This document shows, one piece after another, positions 24,222-37,307 of a DNA stretch of 64,000 nt. The position numbers were made by a program, and so were the translations under genes. The notes under the pieces were generated by a model. The model was not told where the DNA came from. It was given only the letters and a program-made list of their open reading frames with translations, and searched no databases. Source of the DNA: Amblyomma americanum (Eukaryota; Arthropoda; Arachnida; Ixodida; Ixodidae); contig NC_135500.1 in NCBI RefSeq assembly GCF_052857255.1, forward strand, positions 45,200,772-45,264,771. Reading direction: 5' to 3'. Position 1 is the first letter of the stretch, and each line of letters starts with the position of its first letter.

Positions 24222-25354
24222 GAAAAGTTTTGACGCTTATCACACCGACACTTGTAAAACCGATGTGTTCACATCTAGATCGTTTTGTCTAAAACCAGCT
24301 TGCTTCGTTGTATTAAGCACGAATACATGCTTTTTGCGCAGTTATAAGAGAAAAAGTTTTGACGCGTATCACAGGGACACTTGTAAAACCGGTGTTCAGA
24401 TTTAGCTCGTTTCGGTCTAAAACAGCCTGTCTCGTTGTATTAAGCACGAATACATGCTTTTCGCGCAGTTATTAGGGAAAACATTTTCACGGTATCACAC
24501 GGACACTTGTAAAATCGATGTGTTCAGATCTAGCTCGTTTTGGTCAAAACAGCTTGTTTCGTTGTATTAGGCACGAATACTTGCTTTTCGCGCAGCTTAT
24601 GAGAGAAAACGTTTGACGCGTATCACACGGGCACTTGTAAAACCGATGTGTGTCAGATCTAGCTTGTTTTGGTATAAAACAGCTTGTTTCTTTGTATTAG
24701 GCACGAATACATGCTTTCGCGCAGGTATGAAAGAAAACGTTTTGACGCCTATCACACCAGACACTTGCAAAACCGATGTTATGATCTAGCTCCTTTCGGT
24801 ATAAACAGCTTGTCTCGTTTTAAGCAAGAATACATGCTTTTCGCGAAGTTATGAGAGAAAAAATTTTGACGCGTATCACACGGACACTTGTAAAACCGAT
24901 GTGGTCAGATCTAGCTCGTTTTGGTATAAAACAGCTTGTTTTCTTTGTATTAGCCACGAATACATGCTTTTCGCGCAGGTATGAAAGAAAAAGTTTTGAC
25001 GCCTATCACACGGACACTTGCAAAACCGATGTTTAGATCTAGCTCGTTTCGGTATAAAACAGCTTGTCTCGTTTTAAGCAAGAATACATCTTTTCGCGAA
25101 GTTTAAAAAAAAAAAGTTTGACGCGTATCACGCGGACACTTGTAAAACCGATGTGTTCATATCTAGCTCGTTTTGGTCTAAAACAGCTTGTTTCGTTGTA
25201 TTAAGCACGAATACATGCTTTTCGCGAACTTATGAGAGAAAAAGTTATGACGCGTATCACCCGGACACTTGTAAAACCGATGTGTTCAGATCTAGCTCGT
25301 TTTGGTATAAAACAGCTTGTTTCTTTGTATTAGCACGAATACATGCTTTCGCGC
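24222..25354 (+). other. Localised cluster of single-base indels, probable consensus error
   Basis: Against the sister copy 6,338 bp upstream I count about 13 small indels and one two-base change here, with essentially none on either side. Losses: one A near 24,222, C near 24,490, T near 24,717, A near 24,803, G near 25,090, C near 25,332, T near 25,347. Gains: C near 24,295, C near 24,596, G near 24,651, C near 24,757, T near 24,940, CG near 25,351. They sum to zero, so the 6,338-bp register is kept. Most change a homopolymer or dinucleotide by one unit, as in a weakly polished long-read consensus. True local mutation is the less likely alternative. Confidence 0.8.
25105..25115 (+). repeat. 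A11 homopolymer tract
   Basis: Eleven A, exactly 6,338 bp after the second tract. It lies inside the indel cluster, so its length is less certain than the others, yet it agrees with its sister copy. Confidence 0.8.
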
Positions 25355-26955
25355 GCAGGTATGAAAGAAAAAGTTTTGACGCCTATCACACGGACACTTG
25401 CAAAACCGATGTTTAGATCTAGCTCGTTTCGGTATAAAACAGCTTGTCTCGTTTTAAGCAAGAATACATGCTTTTCGCGAAGTTATGAGAGAAAAAATTT
25501 TGACGCGTATCACGCGGACACTTGTAAAACCGATGTGTTCATATCTAGCTCGTTTTGGTCTAAAACAGCTTGTTTCGTTGTATTAAGCACGAATACATGC
25601 TTTTCGCGCAGTTATGAGAGAAAAAGTTTTTTCGCGTATCACACGGACACTTGTAAAACCAATGTGTTCAGATTTAGCTCGATTCTGTCTAAAACAGCTT
25701 GTTTCGTTGCATTAATCACGAATACATGCTTTTCGCGCAGGTATGAAAGAAAAAGTTTTGAGGCCTATCACACGGGCACTTGCAAAACCGATGTTTAGAA
25801 TTCCGTTTCGGTCTAAAACAGCTTGTCTCGTTTTAAGCAAGAATACATGCTTTTCGCGAAGTTATGAGAGAAAAAGTTTTGACGCGTATCACAAGGACAC
25901 TTGCAAAACCGATGTGTTTAGATTTACCTCGTTTCGGTCTAAAACAGCTTATTTCGTTGTTTTAAGCACGAATACACGCTTTTCGCGAAGTTATGAGAGA
26001 AAAAGATTTGACGCGTATCACACGGACACTTGTAAAACCGATGTGGTCGGATCTAGCTCGTTTTGGTCTAAAACAGCTAGTTTCATTGTATTAAGCACGA
26101 ATACATGCTTTTCGCGAACTTATGAGAGAAAAAGTTTTGACGCGTATCACACAGACACTTCTAAAACCAATGTGTTCAAAATTAGCTCGTTTCGGTCTAA
26201 AACAGCTTGTTTCGTTGCTTTAAGAACGATTACATGCTTTTCGCGCAGTTATGAGAGAAAAAGTTTTGACGCCTATCACACGGACACTTGTAAAACCGAT
26301 GTGTTCAAATATAACTCGTCTCGGTCTAAAACAGCTTGTTTCGTTGTATTAAGCACGAATACATGTTTTTGCGCAGTTATAAGAGAAAAAGTTTTGACAC
26401 TTGTAAAACCGATCTGTTCAGATTTAGCTCGTCTCGGTCTAAAACAGCTTGTCTCTTCGTATTAAGCACGAATACATGCTTTTCGCGCAGTTCATAACTT
26501 CAGAAACAGTTTTCACGCGTATCACACGGACACTTGTAAAATCGAGGTGTTCAGATCTTGCTCGTTTTGGTCTAAAACAGCTTGTTTCGTTGTATTAAGC
26601 ACGAATACACGCTTTTCGCGAAGTTATGAGAGAAAAAGTTTTGACGCTTATCACACGGACACTTGTAAAACCGATGTTTTCAGATCTAGATCGTTTTGTC
26701 TAAAACAGCTTGCTTCGTTGTATTAAGCACGAATACATGCTTTTTGCGCAATTATAAGAGAAAAAGTTTTGACGCGTATCACAGGGACACTTGTAAAACC
26801 GGTGTGGTCAGATCTAGCTCGTTTTGGTCTAAAACAGCTAGTTTCGTTGTATTAAGCACGAATACATGCTTTTCGCGAACTTATGAGAGAAAAAGTTTTG
26901 ACGCGTATCACACAGACACTTCTAAAACCAATGTGTTCAAAATTAGCTCGTTTCG

Positions 26956-27924
26956 GTCTAAAACAGCTTGTTTCGTTGCTTTAAGAACGATTACATGCTT
27001 TTCGCGCAGTTATGAGAGAAAAAGTTTTGACGCCTATCACACGGACACTTGTAAAACCGATGTGTTCAAATATAACTCGTCTCGGTCTAAAACAGCTTGT
27101 TTCGTTGTATTAAGCACGAATACATGTTTTCGCGCAGTTATAAGAGAAAAAGTTTTGACACTTGTAAAACCGATCTGTTCAGATTTAGCTCGTCTCGGTC
27201 TAAAACAGCTTGTCTCGTCGTATTACGCACGAATACATGCTTTTCGCGCAGTTCATAACTTCAGAAACAGTTTTCACGCGTATCACACGGACACTTGTAA
27301 AATCGAGGTGTTCAGATCTTGCTCGTTTTGGTCTAAAACAGCTTGTATCGTTGTAATAAGCACGAATAAACGCTTTTCGCGAAGTTATGAGAGAAAAAGT
27401 TTTGACGCTTATCACACGGACACTTGTAAATCCGATGTGCTCAGATCTAGCTCGTTTTGGTCGAAAACAGCTTGTTTCGTTGTATTAAGCACGAATACAT
27501 GCTTTTCGCGAACTTATGAGCGAAAAAGTATTGACGCGTATCACACGGACACTTGTAAAACCGATGTTTTTGGATCAAGCCCGTTTTGGTCTAAAACAGC
27601 TCTTTTCGTTGTATGAAGCACGAATACAAGCTTTTCGCGCAGTTATAAGAGAAAACCTTTGACGCGTATTACACGGGCACTTGTAAAACCGATGTGTTCA
27701 GATCTAGCTTGTTTTGGTATAAAACAGCTTGTTTCTTTGTATTAGGCACGAATACATGCTTTTCGCGCAGGTATGAAAGAAAACGTTTTGACGCCTATCA
27801 CACAGACACTTGCAAAACCGATGTTTTGATCTAGCTCCTTTCGGTATAAAACATCTTGTCTCGTTTTAAGCAAGAATACATGCTTTTCGCGAAGTTATGA
27901 GAGAAAAAATTTTGACGCGTATCA
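26956..27924 (+). repeat. Right end of the homogenised domain
   Basis: This stretch is the end of a 2.57-kb match to about 9,380-11,950 (offset 15,974 bp). It includes the GTATCGTTGTAATAAGC monomer and the TTTTTGGATCAAGC monomer followed by ACAAGCTTTTCGCG. The match fails where this copy reads ATCACACGGACACATG and the other ATCACGCGGACACTTG. Confidence 0.75.
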
Positions 27925-28889
27925 CACGGACACATGTAAAACCGATGTGTTCAGATCTAGCTCGTTTTGGTATAAAACAGCTTGTTTCTTTGTATTAGGC
28001 ACGAATACATGCTTTTCGCGCAGGTATGAAAGAAAAAGTTTTGACGCCTATCACACGGACACTTGCAAAACCGATGTTTAGATCTAGCTCGTTTCGATAT
28101 AAAACAGCTTGTCTCGTTTTAAGCAAGAATACATGCTTTTCGCGAAGTTATGAGAGAAAAAATTTTGACGCGTATCACACGGACACTTGTAAAACCGATG
28201 TGTTCATATCTAGCTCGTTTTGGTCTAAAACAGCTTGTTTCGTTGTATTAGGCACGAATACATGCTTTTCGCGAACTTATGAGAGAAAAAGTTTTGACGC
28301 GTATCACCCGGACACTTGTAAAACCGATGTGTTCAGATTTAGCTCGTTTCGGTCTAAAACAGCTTGTTTCGTTGTTTTAAGAACGATTACATGCTTTTCG
28401 CGCAGTTATGAGAGAAAACGTTTTGACGGCTATCAGACGGACATTTGTAAAACCGATGTGTTCAGATCAAACCCGTTTCGATCTAAAACAGCTTGTTTCA
28501 TTGTATTAAGCACGAATACATGTTTTCGCGCAGTTATAAGAGAAAAAGTTTTGACGCGTATCACATGGACACTTGTAAAACCGAGGTGTTCAGATTTAGG
28601 TCGTTTCGGTCTAAAACAGCTTGCCTCGTTGTATTAAGCACGAATACATGCTTTTCGCGCAGTTCATAACTTCAGAAAAAGTTTTCACGCGTATCACACC
28701 GACAATTATAAAATCGAGGTGTTCAGATCTAGCTCGTTTTGGTCTGAAACAGCTTGTTTCGTTGTAATAAGCACGAATATATGCTTTTCGCGCAGGTATG
28801 AAAGAAAAAGTTTTGAGGCCTATCACACGGGCACTTGCAAAACCGATGTTTAGAATTCCGTTTCGGTCTAAAACAGCTTGTCTCGTTTT
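27925..28889 (+). repeat. Start of the right satellite domain; block related to 39,046-39,657
   Basis: It opens with the rare CACATG variant (27,931) otherwise seen only at 126 and 3,704. From about 28,026 to 28,637 it parallels the segment 11,020 bp downstream, with single-base differences, and contains the GGCTATCAGACGG and ATCAAACCCG monomers. The EcoRI-site monomer is at 28,853. Confidence 0.7.
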
Positions 28890-31069
28890 AAGAAAGAATA
28901 CATGCTTTTCGCGAAGGTATTAGAGAAAAAGTTTTGACGCGTATCACAAGGACACTTGCAAAACCGATGTGTTTAGATTTAGCTCGTTTCGGTCTAAAAC
29001 AGCTTATTTCGTTGTTTTAAGCACGAATACACGCTTTTCGCGAAGTTATGAGAGAAAAAGATTCGACGCGTATCACACGGACACTTGTAAAACCGATGTG
29101 GTCAGATCTAGATCGTTTTGTCTAAAACAGCTTGCTTCGTTGTATTAAGCACGAATACATGCTTTTTGCGCAGTTATAAGAGAAAAAGTTTTGACGCGTA
29201 TCACAGGGACACTTGTAAAACCGGTGTTCAGATTTAGCTCGTTTCGGTCTAAAACAGCCTGTCTCGTTGTATTAAGCACGAATACATGCTTTTCGCGCAG
29301 TTATTAGGGAAACCATTTTCACGCGTATCACACGGACACTTGTAAAATCGATGTGTTCAGATCTAGCTCGTTTTGGTCAAAAACAGCTTGTTTCGTTGTA
29401 TTAGGCACGAATACATGCTTTTCGCGCAGTTATGAGAGAAAAGGTTTTGACGCGTATCACACGGACACTTGTAAAACCGATGAGTTCAGGTTTAGCTCGT
29501 TTCGGTCTAAAACAGCTTGTCTCGTTGTATTAAACGCGAATACATGCTTTTCGCGCAGTTATGAGAGAAAACGTTTTGACGCGTATCACACGGACACTTG
29601 TAAAACCGATCTGTTCAGATTTAGCTCGTTTCGGTCTAAAACAGCTTGTTTCGTTGTATTAAGCACGAATACATGCTTTTCGCGCACGTATGAAAGAAAA
29701 AGTTTTGACGCACATCACACGGACACTTGTAAAACCGATGTGTTCAGATCTAGCTCGTTTTGGCCTAAAACAGCTTGTTTCGTTGTATTAAGCACGAATA
29801 CATGCTTTTCGCAAACCTATGAGAGAAAAAGTTTTGACGCGTATCACAAGGACACTTGTAAATCCGATGGGTTCAGATCTAGCTCGCTTTGGTCTAAAAC
29901 AGCTTGTTTCGTTGTATTAAGCACTAGCACATGCTTTTCGCGCAGTTATGAGAGAAAAAGTTTTGAGGCCTATCACACGGACACTTGCAAAAAGCGATGT
30001 GTTCAGATCTAGCTCGTTTCGGTCTAAAACAGCTTGTCTCGTTGTATTAAGCACGAATACATGCTTTTCGCGAACTTATGAGAGACAAAGTTTTGACGCG
30101 TATCACACGGACACTTGTAAATCCGATGGGTTCAGATCTAGCTCACTTTCGTCTAAAACAGCTTGTTTCGTTGTATTAAGCACGAATACATGCTTGTCGC
30201 GTAGGTATGAGAGAAAACGTTTTGACGCCTATCACACGAACACTTGCAAAACCGATGTGTTTGGATCTAGCTCGTTTTGGTCTAAAACAGCTTGTTTCGT
30301 TGTATGAAGCACGAATACATGCTTTTCGCACATTTATAAGAGAAAACGTTCTGACGCGTATCACACAGACACTTGTAAAACCGATGTGTTCAGATCTAGC
30401 TTGTTTTGGTATAAAACAGCTTGTCGCTTTGTATTAGGCACGAATACTTGCTTTTCGCGCAGGTATGAAAGAAAAAGTTTTGGCGCCTATCACACGGACA
30501 CTTGCAAAACCGATGTGTTTAGATTTAGCTCGTTTCGGTCTAAAACAGCTTATTTCGTTGTTTTAAGCACGAATACACGCTTTTCGCTAAGTTATGAGAG
30601 AAAAATATTTGACGCGTATCACACGGACACTTGTAAAACCGATGTGCTCATATCTAGCTCGTTTTGGTCGAAAACAGCTTGTTTCGTTGTATTAAGCACG
30701 AATACATGCTTTTCGCGAACTTATGAGCGAAAAAGTTTTGACGCGTATCACACGGACACTTGTAAAACCGATGTGTTCAGATTTAGCTAGTTTCGGTCTA
30801 AAACAGCTTGTTTCGTTGTTTTAAGAACGAATACAAGCTTTTCGCGCAGTTATAAGAGAAAACGTTTGACGCGTATTACACGGGCACTTGTAAAACCGAT
30901 GTGTTCAGATCTAGCTTGTTTTGGTATAAAACAGCTTGTTTCTTTGTATTAGGCACGAATACATGCTTTTCGCGCAGATATGAAAGAAAACGTTTTGACG
31001 CCTATCACACAGACACTTGCAAAACCGATGTTTTGATCTAGTTCCTTTCGGTATAAAACAGTTTGTCTC
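28890..31069 (+). repeat. Right-domain block related to 44,005-45,774 and 32,739-34,860
   Basis: It matches downstream segments at offsets of 15,115 and then 15,244 bp, and at 3,589, 3,718 and then 3,847 bp; each change is exactly 129 bp. At about 30,830 a GTTTTAAGAACGAATAC end is fused to an AAGCTTTTCGCGC start, replacing the TTTTTGGATC monomer present in the related copy near 34,620. Confidence 0.75.
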
Positions 31070-33240
31070 GTTTTAAGCAAGAATACATGCTTTTCGCGAA
31101 GTTATGAGAGAAAACATTTTGACGCGTATCACACGGACACTTGTAAAACCGATGTGTTCATATCTAGCTCGTTTTGGTCTAAAACAGCTTGTTTCGTTGT
31201 ACTATGCACGAATACATGCTTTTCGCGAACTTATGAGAGAAAAAGTTTTGACGCGTATCAGCCGGACACTTGTAAAACCGATGTGTTCAGATTTAGCTCG
31301 TTTCGGTCTAAAACAGCTTGTTTCGTTGTTTTAAGAACGATTACATGCTTTTCGCGCAGTTATGAGAGAAAACGTTTTGACGGCTATCACACGGACACTT
31401 GTAAAACCGATGTGTTCAGATCAAACCCGTTTCGGTCTAAAACAGCTTGTTTCATTGTATTAAGCACGAATACATGTTTTCGCGCAGTTATAAGAGAAAA
31501 AGTTTTGACGCGTATCACATGGACACTTGTAAAACCGAGGTGTTCAGATTTAGGTCGTTTCGGTCTAAAACAGCTTGCCTCGTTGTATTAAGCACGAATA
31601 CATGCTTTTCGGCAGTTCATAACTTCAGAAAAAGTTTTCACGCGTATCACACGGACAATTATAAAATCGAGGTGTTCAGATCTAGCTCGTTTTGGTCTAA
31701 AACAGCTTGTTTCGTTGTAATAAGCACGAATATATGCTTTTCGCGCAGGTATGAAAGAAAAAGTTTTGAGGCCTATCACACGGGCACTTGCAAAACCGAT
31801 GTTTAGAATTCCGTTTCGGTCTAAAACAGCTTGTCTCGTTTTAAGCAAGAATACATGCTTTTCGCGAAGTTATTAGAGAAAAACTTTTGACGCGTATCAC
31901 AAGGACACTTGCAAAGCCGATGTGTTTAGATTTAGCTCGTTTCGGTCTAAAACAGCTTATTTCGTTGTTTTAAGCACGAATACACGCTTTTCGCGAAGTT
32001 ATGAGAGACAAAGATTTGACGCGTATCACACGGACACTTGTAAAACCGATGTGGTAAGATCTAGCTCGTTTTGGTCTAAAACAGCTAGTTTCGTTGTATT
32101 AAGCACGAATACATGCTTTTCGCGAACTTATGAGAGAAAAAGTTTTGACGCGTATCACACAGACACTTCTAAAACCAATGTGTTCAAAATTAGCTCGTTT
32201 CGGTCTAAAACAGCTTGTTTCGTTGCTTTAAGAACGATTACATGCTTTTCGCGCAGTTATGAGAGAAAAAGTTTTGACACTTGTAAAACCGATCTGTTCA
32301 GATTTAGCTCGTCTCGGTCTAAAACAGCTTGTCTCGTCGTATTAAGCACGAATACATGCTTTTCGCGCTGTTCATAACTTCAGAAAAAGTTTTCACGCGT
32401 ATCACACGGACACTTGTAAAATCGACGTGTTGAGATCTACCTCATTTTGGTCTAAAACAGCTTGTTTCTTTGTATTAAGCACGAATATATCCTTTTCGCG
32501 CAGTTATGAGAGAAAAAGTTTTGACGCGTATCACACGGACACTTGTAAAACCGATGCGTTCAGATTTAGCTCGTTTCTGTCTAAAACACCTTGTTTCGTT
32601 GCATTAATCACGAATACGTGCTTTTCGCGCAGGTATGAAAGAGAAAGTTTTGAGGCCTATCACGCGGACACTTGCAAAAAGCGATGTGTTCAGATCTAGC
32701 TCGTTTCGGTCTAAAACAGCTTGTCTCGTTGTATTAAGCACGAATACATGCTTTTTGCGCAGTTATAAGAGAAAAAGTTTTGACGCGTATCACAGGGACA
32801 CTTGTAAAACTGGTGTTCAGATTTAGCTCGTTTCGGTCTAAAACAGCCTGTCTCGTTGTATTACGCACAAATACATGCTTTTCGCGCAGATATTAGGGAA
32901 AACGTTTTCACGCGTATCACACGGACACTTGTAAAATCGATGTGTTCAGATCTAGCTCGTTTTGGTCAAAAACAGCTTGTTTCGTTGTATTAGGCACGAA
33001 TACATGCTTTTCGCGCAGTTATGAGAGAAAAGGTTTTGACGCGTATCACACGGACACTTGTAAAACCGATGTGTTCAGATTTAGCTCGTTTCGGACTAAA
33101 ACAGCTCGTCTCGTTGTATTAAACACGAATACATGCTTTTCGCGCAGTTATGAGAGAAAAAGTTTTGTTGCGTATCACACGGACACTTGTAAAACCGATC
33201 CGTTCAGATTTAGCTCGTTTCGGTCTAAAACAGCTTGTTT
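31070..33240 (+). repeat. Right-domain block repeated at 35,557-37,728
   Basis: About 2.17 kb recurring at an offset of 4,488 bp (EcoRI sites 31,806 and 36,294). It contains the 15-bp-deletion monomer, the GACGTGTTGAGATC monomer (about 32,425), the CGATGCGTTCAG monomer and the AAAAAGCGATGTG monomer. It ends where one copy reads GTTGTATTAAGC and the other GTTGTTTTAAGAAC. Confidence 0.78.
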
Positions 33241-35504
33241 CGTTGTATTAAGCACGAATACATGCTTTTCGCGCAGGTATGAAAGAAAAAGTTTTGACGC
33301 ATATCACACGGACACTTGTAAAACCGATGTGTTCAGACCTAGCTCGTTTTGGCCTAAAACAGCTTGTTTCGTTGTATTAAGCACGAATACATGCTTTTCG
33401 CAAACTTATGAGAGAAAAAGTTTTGACGCGTATCACACGGACACTTGTAAATCCGATGGGTTCAGATCTAGCTCGCTTTGGTCTAAAACACCTTGTTTCG
33501 TTGTATTAAGCACTATTACATGCTTTTCGCGCAGTTATGAGAGAAAAAGTTTTGAGGCCTATCACACGGACACTTGCAAAAAGCGATGTGTTCAGATCTA
33601 GCTCGTTTCGGTCTAAAACAGCTTGTCTCGTTGTATTAAGCACGAATACATGCTTTTCGCGCAGTTATCAGAGACAAAGTTTTGACGCGTATCACACGGA
33701 CACTTGTAAATCCGATGGGTTCAGATCTAGCTCACTTTGGTCTAAAACAGCTTGTTTCGTTCTATTAAGCACTAGTACATGCTTTTCGCGAACTTATGAG
33801 AGAAAAGGATTTGACGCGTATCACACGGACACTTGTAAAACCGATGTGTTCAGATTTAGCTTGTTTCGGTCTAAAACAGCTTGTTGCGCTGTATTAAGCA
33901 CGAATACATGCTTGTCGCGTAGGTATGAGAGAAAACGTTTTGACGCCTATCACACGAACACTTGCAAAACCGATGTGTTTGGATCTAGCTCGTTTTGGTC
34001 TAAAACAGCTTGTTTCGTTGTATGAAGCACGAATACATGCTTTTCGCACATTTATAAGAGAAAACGTTCTGACGCGTATCACACAGACACTTGTAAAACC
34101 GATGTGTTCAGATCTAGCTTGTTTTGGTATAAAACAGCTTGTCGCTTTGTATTAGGCACGAATACATGCTTTTCGCGCAGGTATGAAAGAAAAAGTTTTG
34201 GCGCCTATCACACGGACACTTGCAAAACCGATGTGTTTAGATTTAGCTCGTTTCGGTCTAAAACAGCTTATTTCGTTGTTTTAAGCACGAATACACGCTT
34301 TTCGATAAGTTATGAGAGAAAAATATTTGACGCGTATCACACGGACACTTGTAAAACCGATGTGCTCATATCTAGCTCGTTTTGGTCGAAAACGGCTTGT
34401 TTCGTTCTATTAAGCACGAATACATGCTTTTCGCGAACTTATGAGCGAAAAAGTTTTGACGCGTATCACACGGACACTTGCAAAACCGATGTGTTCAGAT
34501 TTAGCTAGTTTCGGTCTAAAACAGCTTGTTTCGTTGTTTTAAGAACGAATACATGCTTTTCGCGCAGTTATGAGAGAAAACGTTTTGACGCCTATCGCAC
34601 GGACACTTGCAAAACCGATGTTTTTGGATCAAGCCCGTTTTGGTCTAACACAGCTCTTTTCGTTGTATGAAGCACGAATACAAGCTTTTCGCGCAGTTAT
34701 AAGAGAAAACGTTTGACGCGTATTACACGGGCACTTGTAAAACCGATGTGTTCAGATCTAGCTTGTTTTGATATAAATCAGCTTGTTTCTTTGTATTAGG
34801 CACGAATACATGCTTTTCGCGCAGGTATGAAAGAAAACGTTTTGACGCCTATCACACAGACACTTGCAAAACCGATGTTTTGATCTAGCTGCTTTTGGTA
34901 TAAAACAGCTTGTCTCGTTTTAAGCAAGAATACATGCTTTTCGCGAAGTTATGAGAGAAAAAATTTTGACGCGTATCACACGGACACTTGTAAAACCGAT
35001 GTGCTCATATCTAGCTCGTTTTGATCGAAAACTGCTTGTTTCGTTGTATTAAGCACGAATACATGCTTTTCGCGAACTTATGAGCGAAAAAGTTTTGGCG
35101 CGTATCACACGGACACTTGTAAAACCGATGTGTTCAGATTTAGCTAGTTTCGGTCTAAAACAGCTTGTTTCGTTGTTTTAAGAACGAATACATGCTTTTC
35201 GCGCAGTTATGAGAGAAAACGTTTTGACGCCTATCACACAGACACTTGCAAAACCGATGTTTTTGGATCAAGCCCGTTTTGGTCTAAAACAGCTCTTTTC
35301 GTTGTATGAAGCACGAATACAAGCTTTTCGCGCAGTTATAAGAGAAAACGTTTGACGCGTATTACACGGGCACTTGTAAAACCGATGTGTTCAGATCTAG
35401 CTTGTTTTGGTATAAAACAGCTTGTTTCTTTGTATTAGGCATGAATACATGCTTTTCGCGCAGGTATGAAAGAAAACGTTTTGACGCCTATCACACAGAC
35501 ACTT
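33241..35504 (+). repeat. Right-domain block, locally repeated TTTTTGGATC units
   Basis: It includes the counterpart of 2,150-3,578 and two successive passes of the series GTGCTCATATC, TTTAGCTAG, TTTTTGGATCAAGC, GCTTGTTTTG (about 34,365-34,770 and 35,005-35,400). No non-satellite sequence is visible. Several private changes (for example TTTTGATATAAATCAGC near 34,770) make it more diverged than the left domain. Confidence 0.7.
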
Positions 35505-37307
35505 GCAAAACCGATGTTTAGATCTAGCTCGTTTCGGTTTTAAAACAGCTTGTCTCGTTTTCAGCAAGAATACATGCTTTTCGCGAAGTTATGAGATAAA
35601 AAATTTTGACGCGTATCACACGGACACTTGTAAAACCGATGTGTTCATATCTAGCTCGTTTTGGTCTAAAACAGCTTGTTTCGTTGTATTAAGCACGAAT
35701 ACATGCTTTTCGCGAACTTATGAGAGAAAAAGTTTTGACGCGTATCACCCGGACACTTGTAAAACCGATGTGTTCAGATTTAGCTCGTTTCGGTCTAAAA
35801 CAGCTTGTTTCGTTGTTTTAAGAACGATTACATGCTTTTCGCGCAGTTATGAGAGAAAACGTTTTGACGGCTATCACACGGACACTTGTAAAACCGATGT
35901 GTTTAGATCAAACCCGTTTCGGTCTAAAACAGCTTGTTTCATTGTATTAAGCACGAATACATGTTTTCGCCCAGTTATAAGAGAAAAAGTTTTGACGCGT
36001 ATCACATGGACACTTGTAAAACCGAGGTGCTCAGATTTAGGTCGTTTCGGTCTAAAACAGCTTGCCTCGTTGTATTAAGCACGAATACATGCTTTTCGCG
36101 CAGTTCATAACTTCAGAAAAAGTTTTCACGCGTATCACACGGACAATTATAAAATCTAGGTGTTCAGATCTAGCTCGTTTTGGTCTAAAACAGCTTGTTT
36201 CGTTGTAGTAAGCACGAATATATGCTTTTCGCGCAGGTATGAAAGAAAAAGTTTTGAGGCCTATCACACGAGCACTTGCAAAACCGATGTTTAGAATTCC
36301 GTTTCGTTCTAAAACAGCTTGTCTCGTTTTAAGCAAGAATACATGCTTTTCGCGAAGTTATTAGAGAAAAAGTTTTGACGCGTATCACAAGGACACTTGC
36401 AAAACCGATGTGTTTAGATTTAGCTCGTTTCGGTCTAAAACAGCTTATTTCGTTGTTTTAAGCACGAATACACGCTTTTCGCGAAGTTATGAGAGACAAA
36501 GATTTGACGCGTATCACACGGACACTTGTAAAACCGATGTGGTCAGATCTAGCTCGTTTTGGTCTAAAACAGCTAGTTTCGTTGTATTAAGCACGAATAC
36601 ATGCTTTTCGCGAACTTATGAGAGAAAAAGTTTTGACGCGTATCACACAGACACTTCTAGAACCAATGTGTTCAAAATTAGCTCGTTTCGGTCTAAAACA
36701 GCTTGTTTCGTTGCTTTAAGAACGATTACATGCTTTTCGCGCAGTTATGAGAGAAAAAGTTTTGACACTTGTAAAACCGATCTGTTCAGATTTAGCTCGT
36801 CTCGGTCTAAAACAGCTTGTCTCGTCGTATTAAGCACGAATACATGCTTTTCGCGCAGTTCATAACTTCAGAAAAAGTTTTCACGCGTATCACACGGACA
36901 CTTGTAAAATCGACGTGTTGAGATCTACCTCATTTTGGTCTAAAACAGCTTGTTTCTTTGTATTAAGCACGAATATATCCTTTTCGCGCAGTTATGAGAG
37001 AAAAAGTTTTGACGCGTATCACACGGACACTTGTAAAACCGATGCGTTCAGATTTAGCTCGTTTCTGTCTAAAACAGCTTGTTTCGTTGCATTAATCACG
37101 AATACGTGCTTTTCGCGCAGGTATGAAAGAAAAAATTTTGAGGCCTATCACACGGACACTTGCAAAAAGCGATGTGTTCAGATCTAGCTCGTTTCGGTCT
37201 AAAACAGCTTGTCTCGTTGTATTAAGCACGAATACATGCTTTTTGCGCAGTTATAAGAGAAAAAGTTTTGACGCGTATCACAGGGACACTTGTAAAACTG
37301 GTGTTCA
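35505..37307 (+). repeat. Right-domain block repeated at 39,084-40,886
   Basis: It matches at an offset of 3,579 bp (EcoRI sites 36,294 and 39,873) as well as matching 31,070-33,240 at 4,488 bp. Shared private variants with the 3,579-bp partner (GAGATAAAAAATTTTG, TTTCGCCCAG, AAATCTAGG, TTTCGTTCTAAAAC, CTTCTAGAACC) show that these two are the closest relatives. The second copy lacks one A-rich stretch near 40,708 (GTATGAAAAAAAAATTTTG). Confidence 0.78.

Larger units (their letters stand above)
14128..26955 (+). repeat. Tandem duplication, 2 x 6,338 bp (~50 monomers each)
   Basis: The largest near-perfect unit: about 14,128-20,465 and 20,466-26,803, with identity persisting to about 26,955. 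Every marker checked is shifted by exactly 6,338 bp (EcoRI sites 16,292/22,630, 17,052/23,390 and 19,460/25,798; A-tracts 15,600/21,938 and 18,767/25,105). Each unit holds two ~3.17-kb subunits, so the 3,167-bp event came first. The only poor stretch in the second copy is the indel cluster annotated separately. Confidence 0.88.

Noticed and set aside
24222..25354. Rapid diversification or hypermutation tract
   Set aside because: Changes are nearly all one-base indels in short runs, with almost no substitutions, limited to one copy of a recent duplication; sequencing or consensus error explains this more simply.
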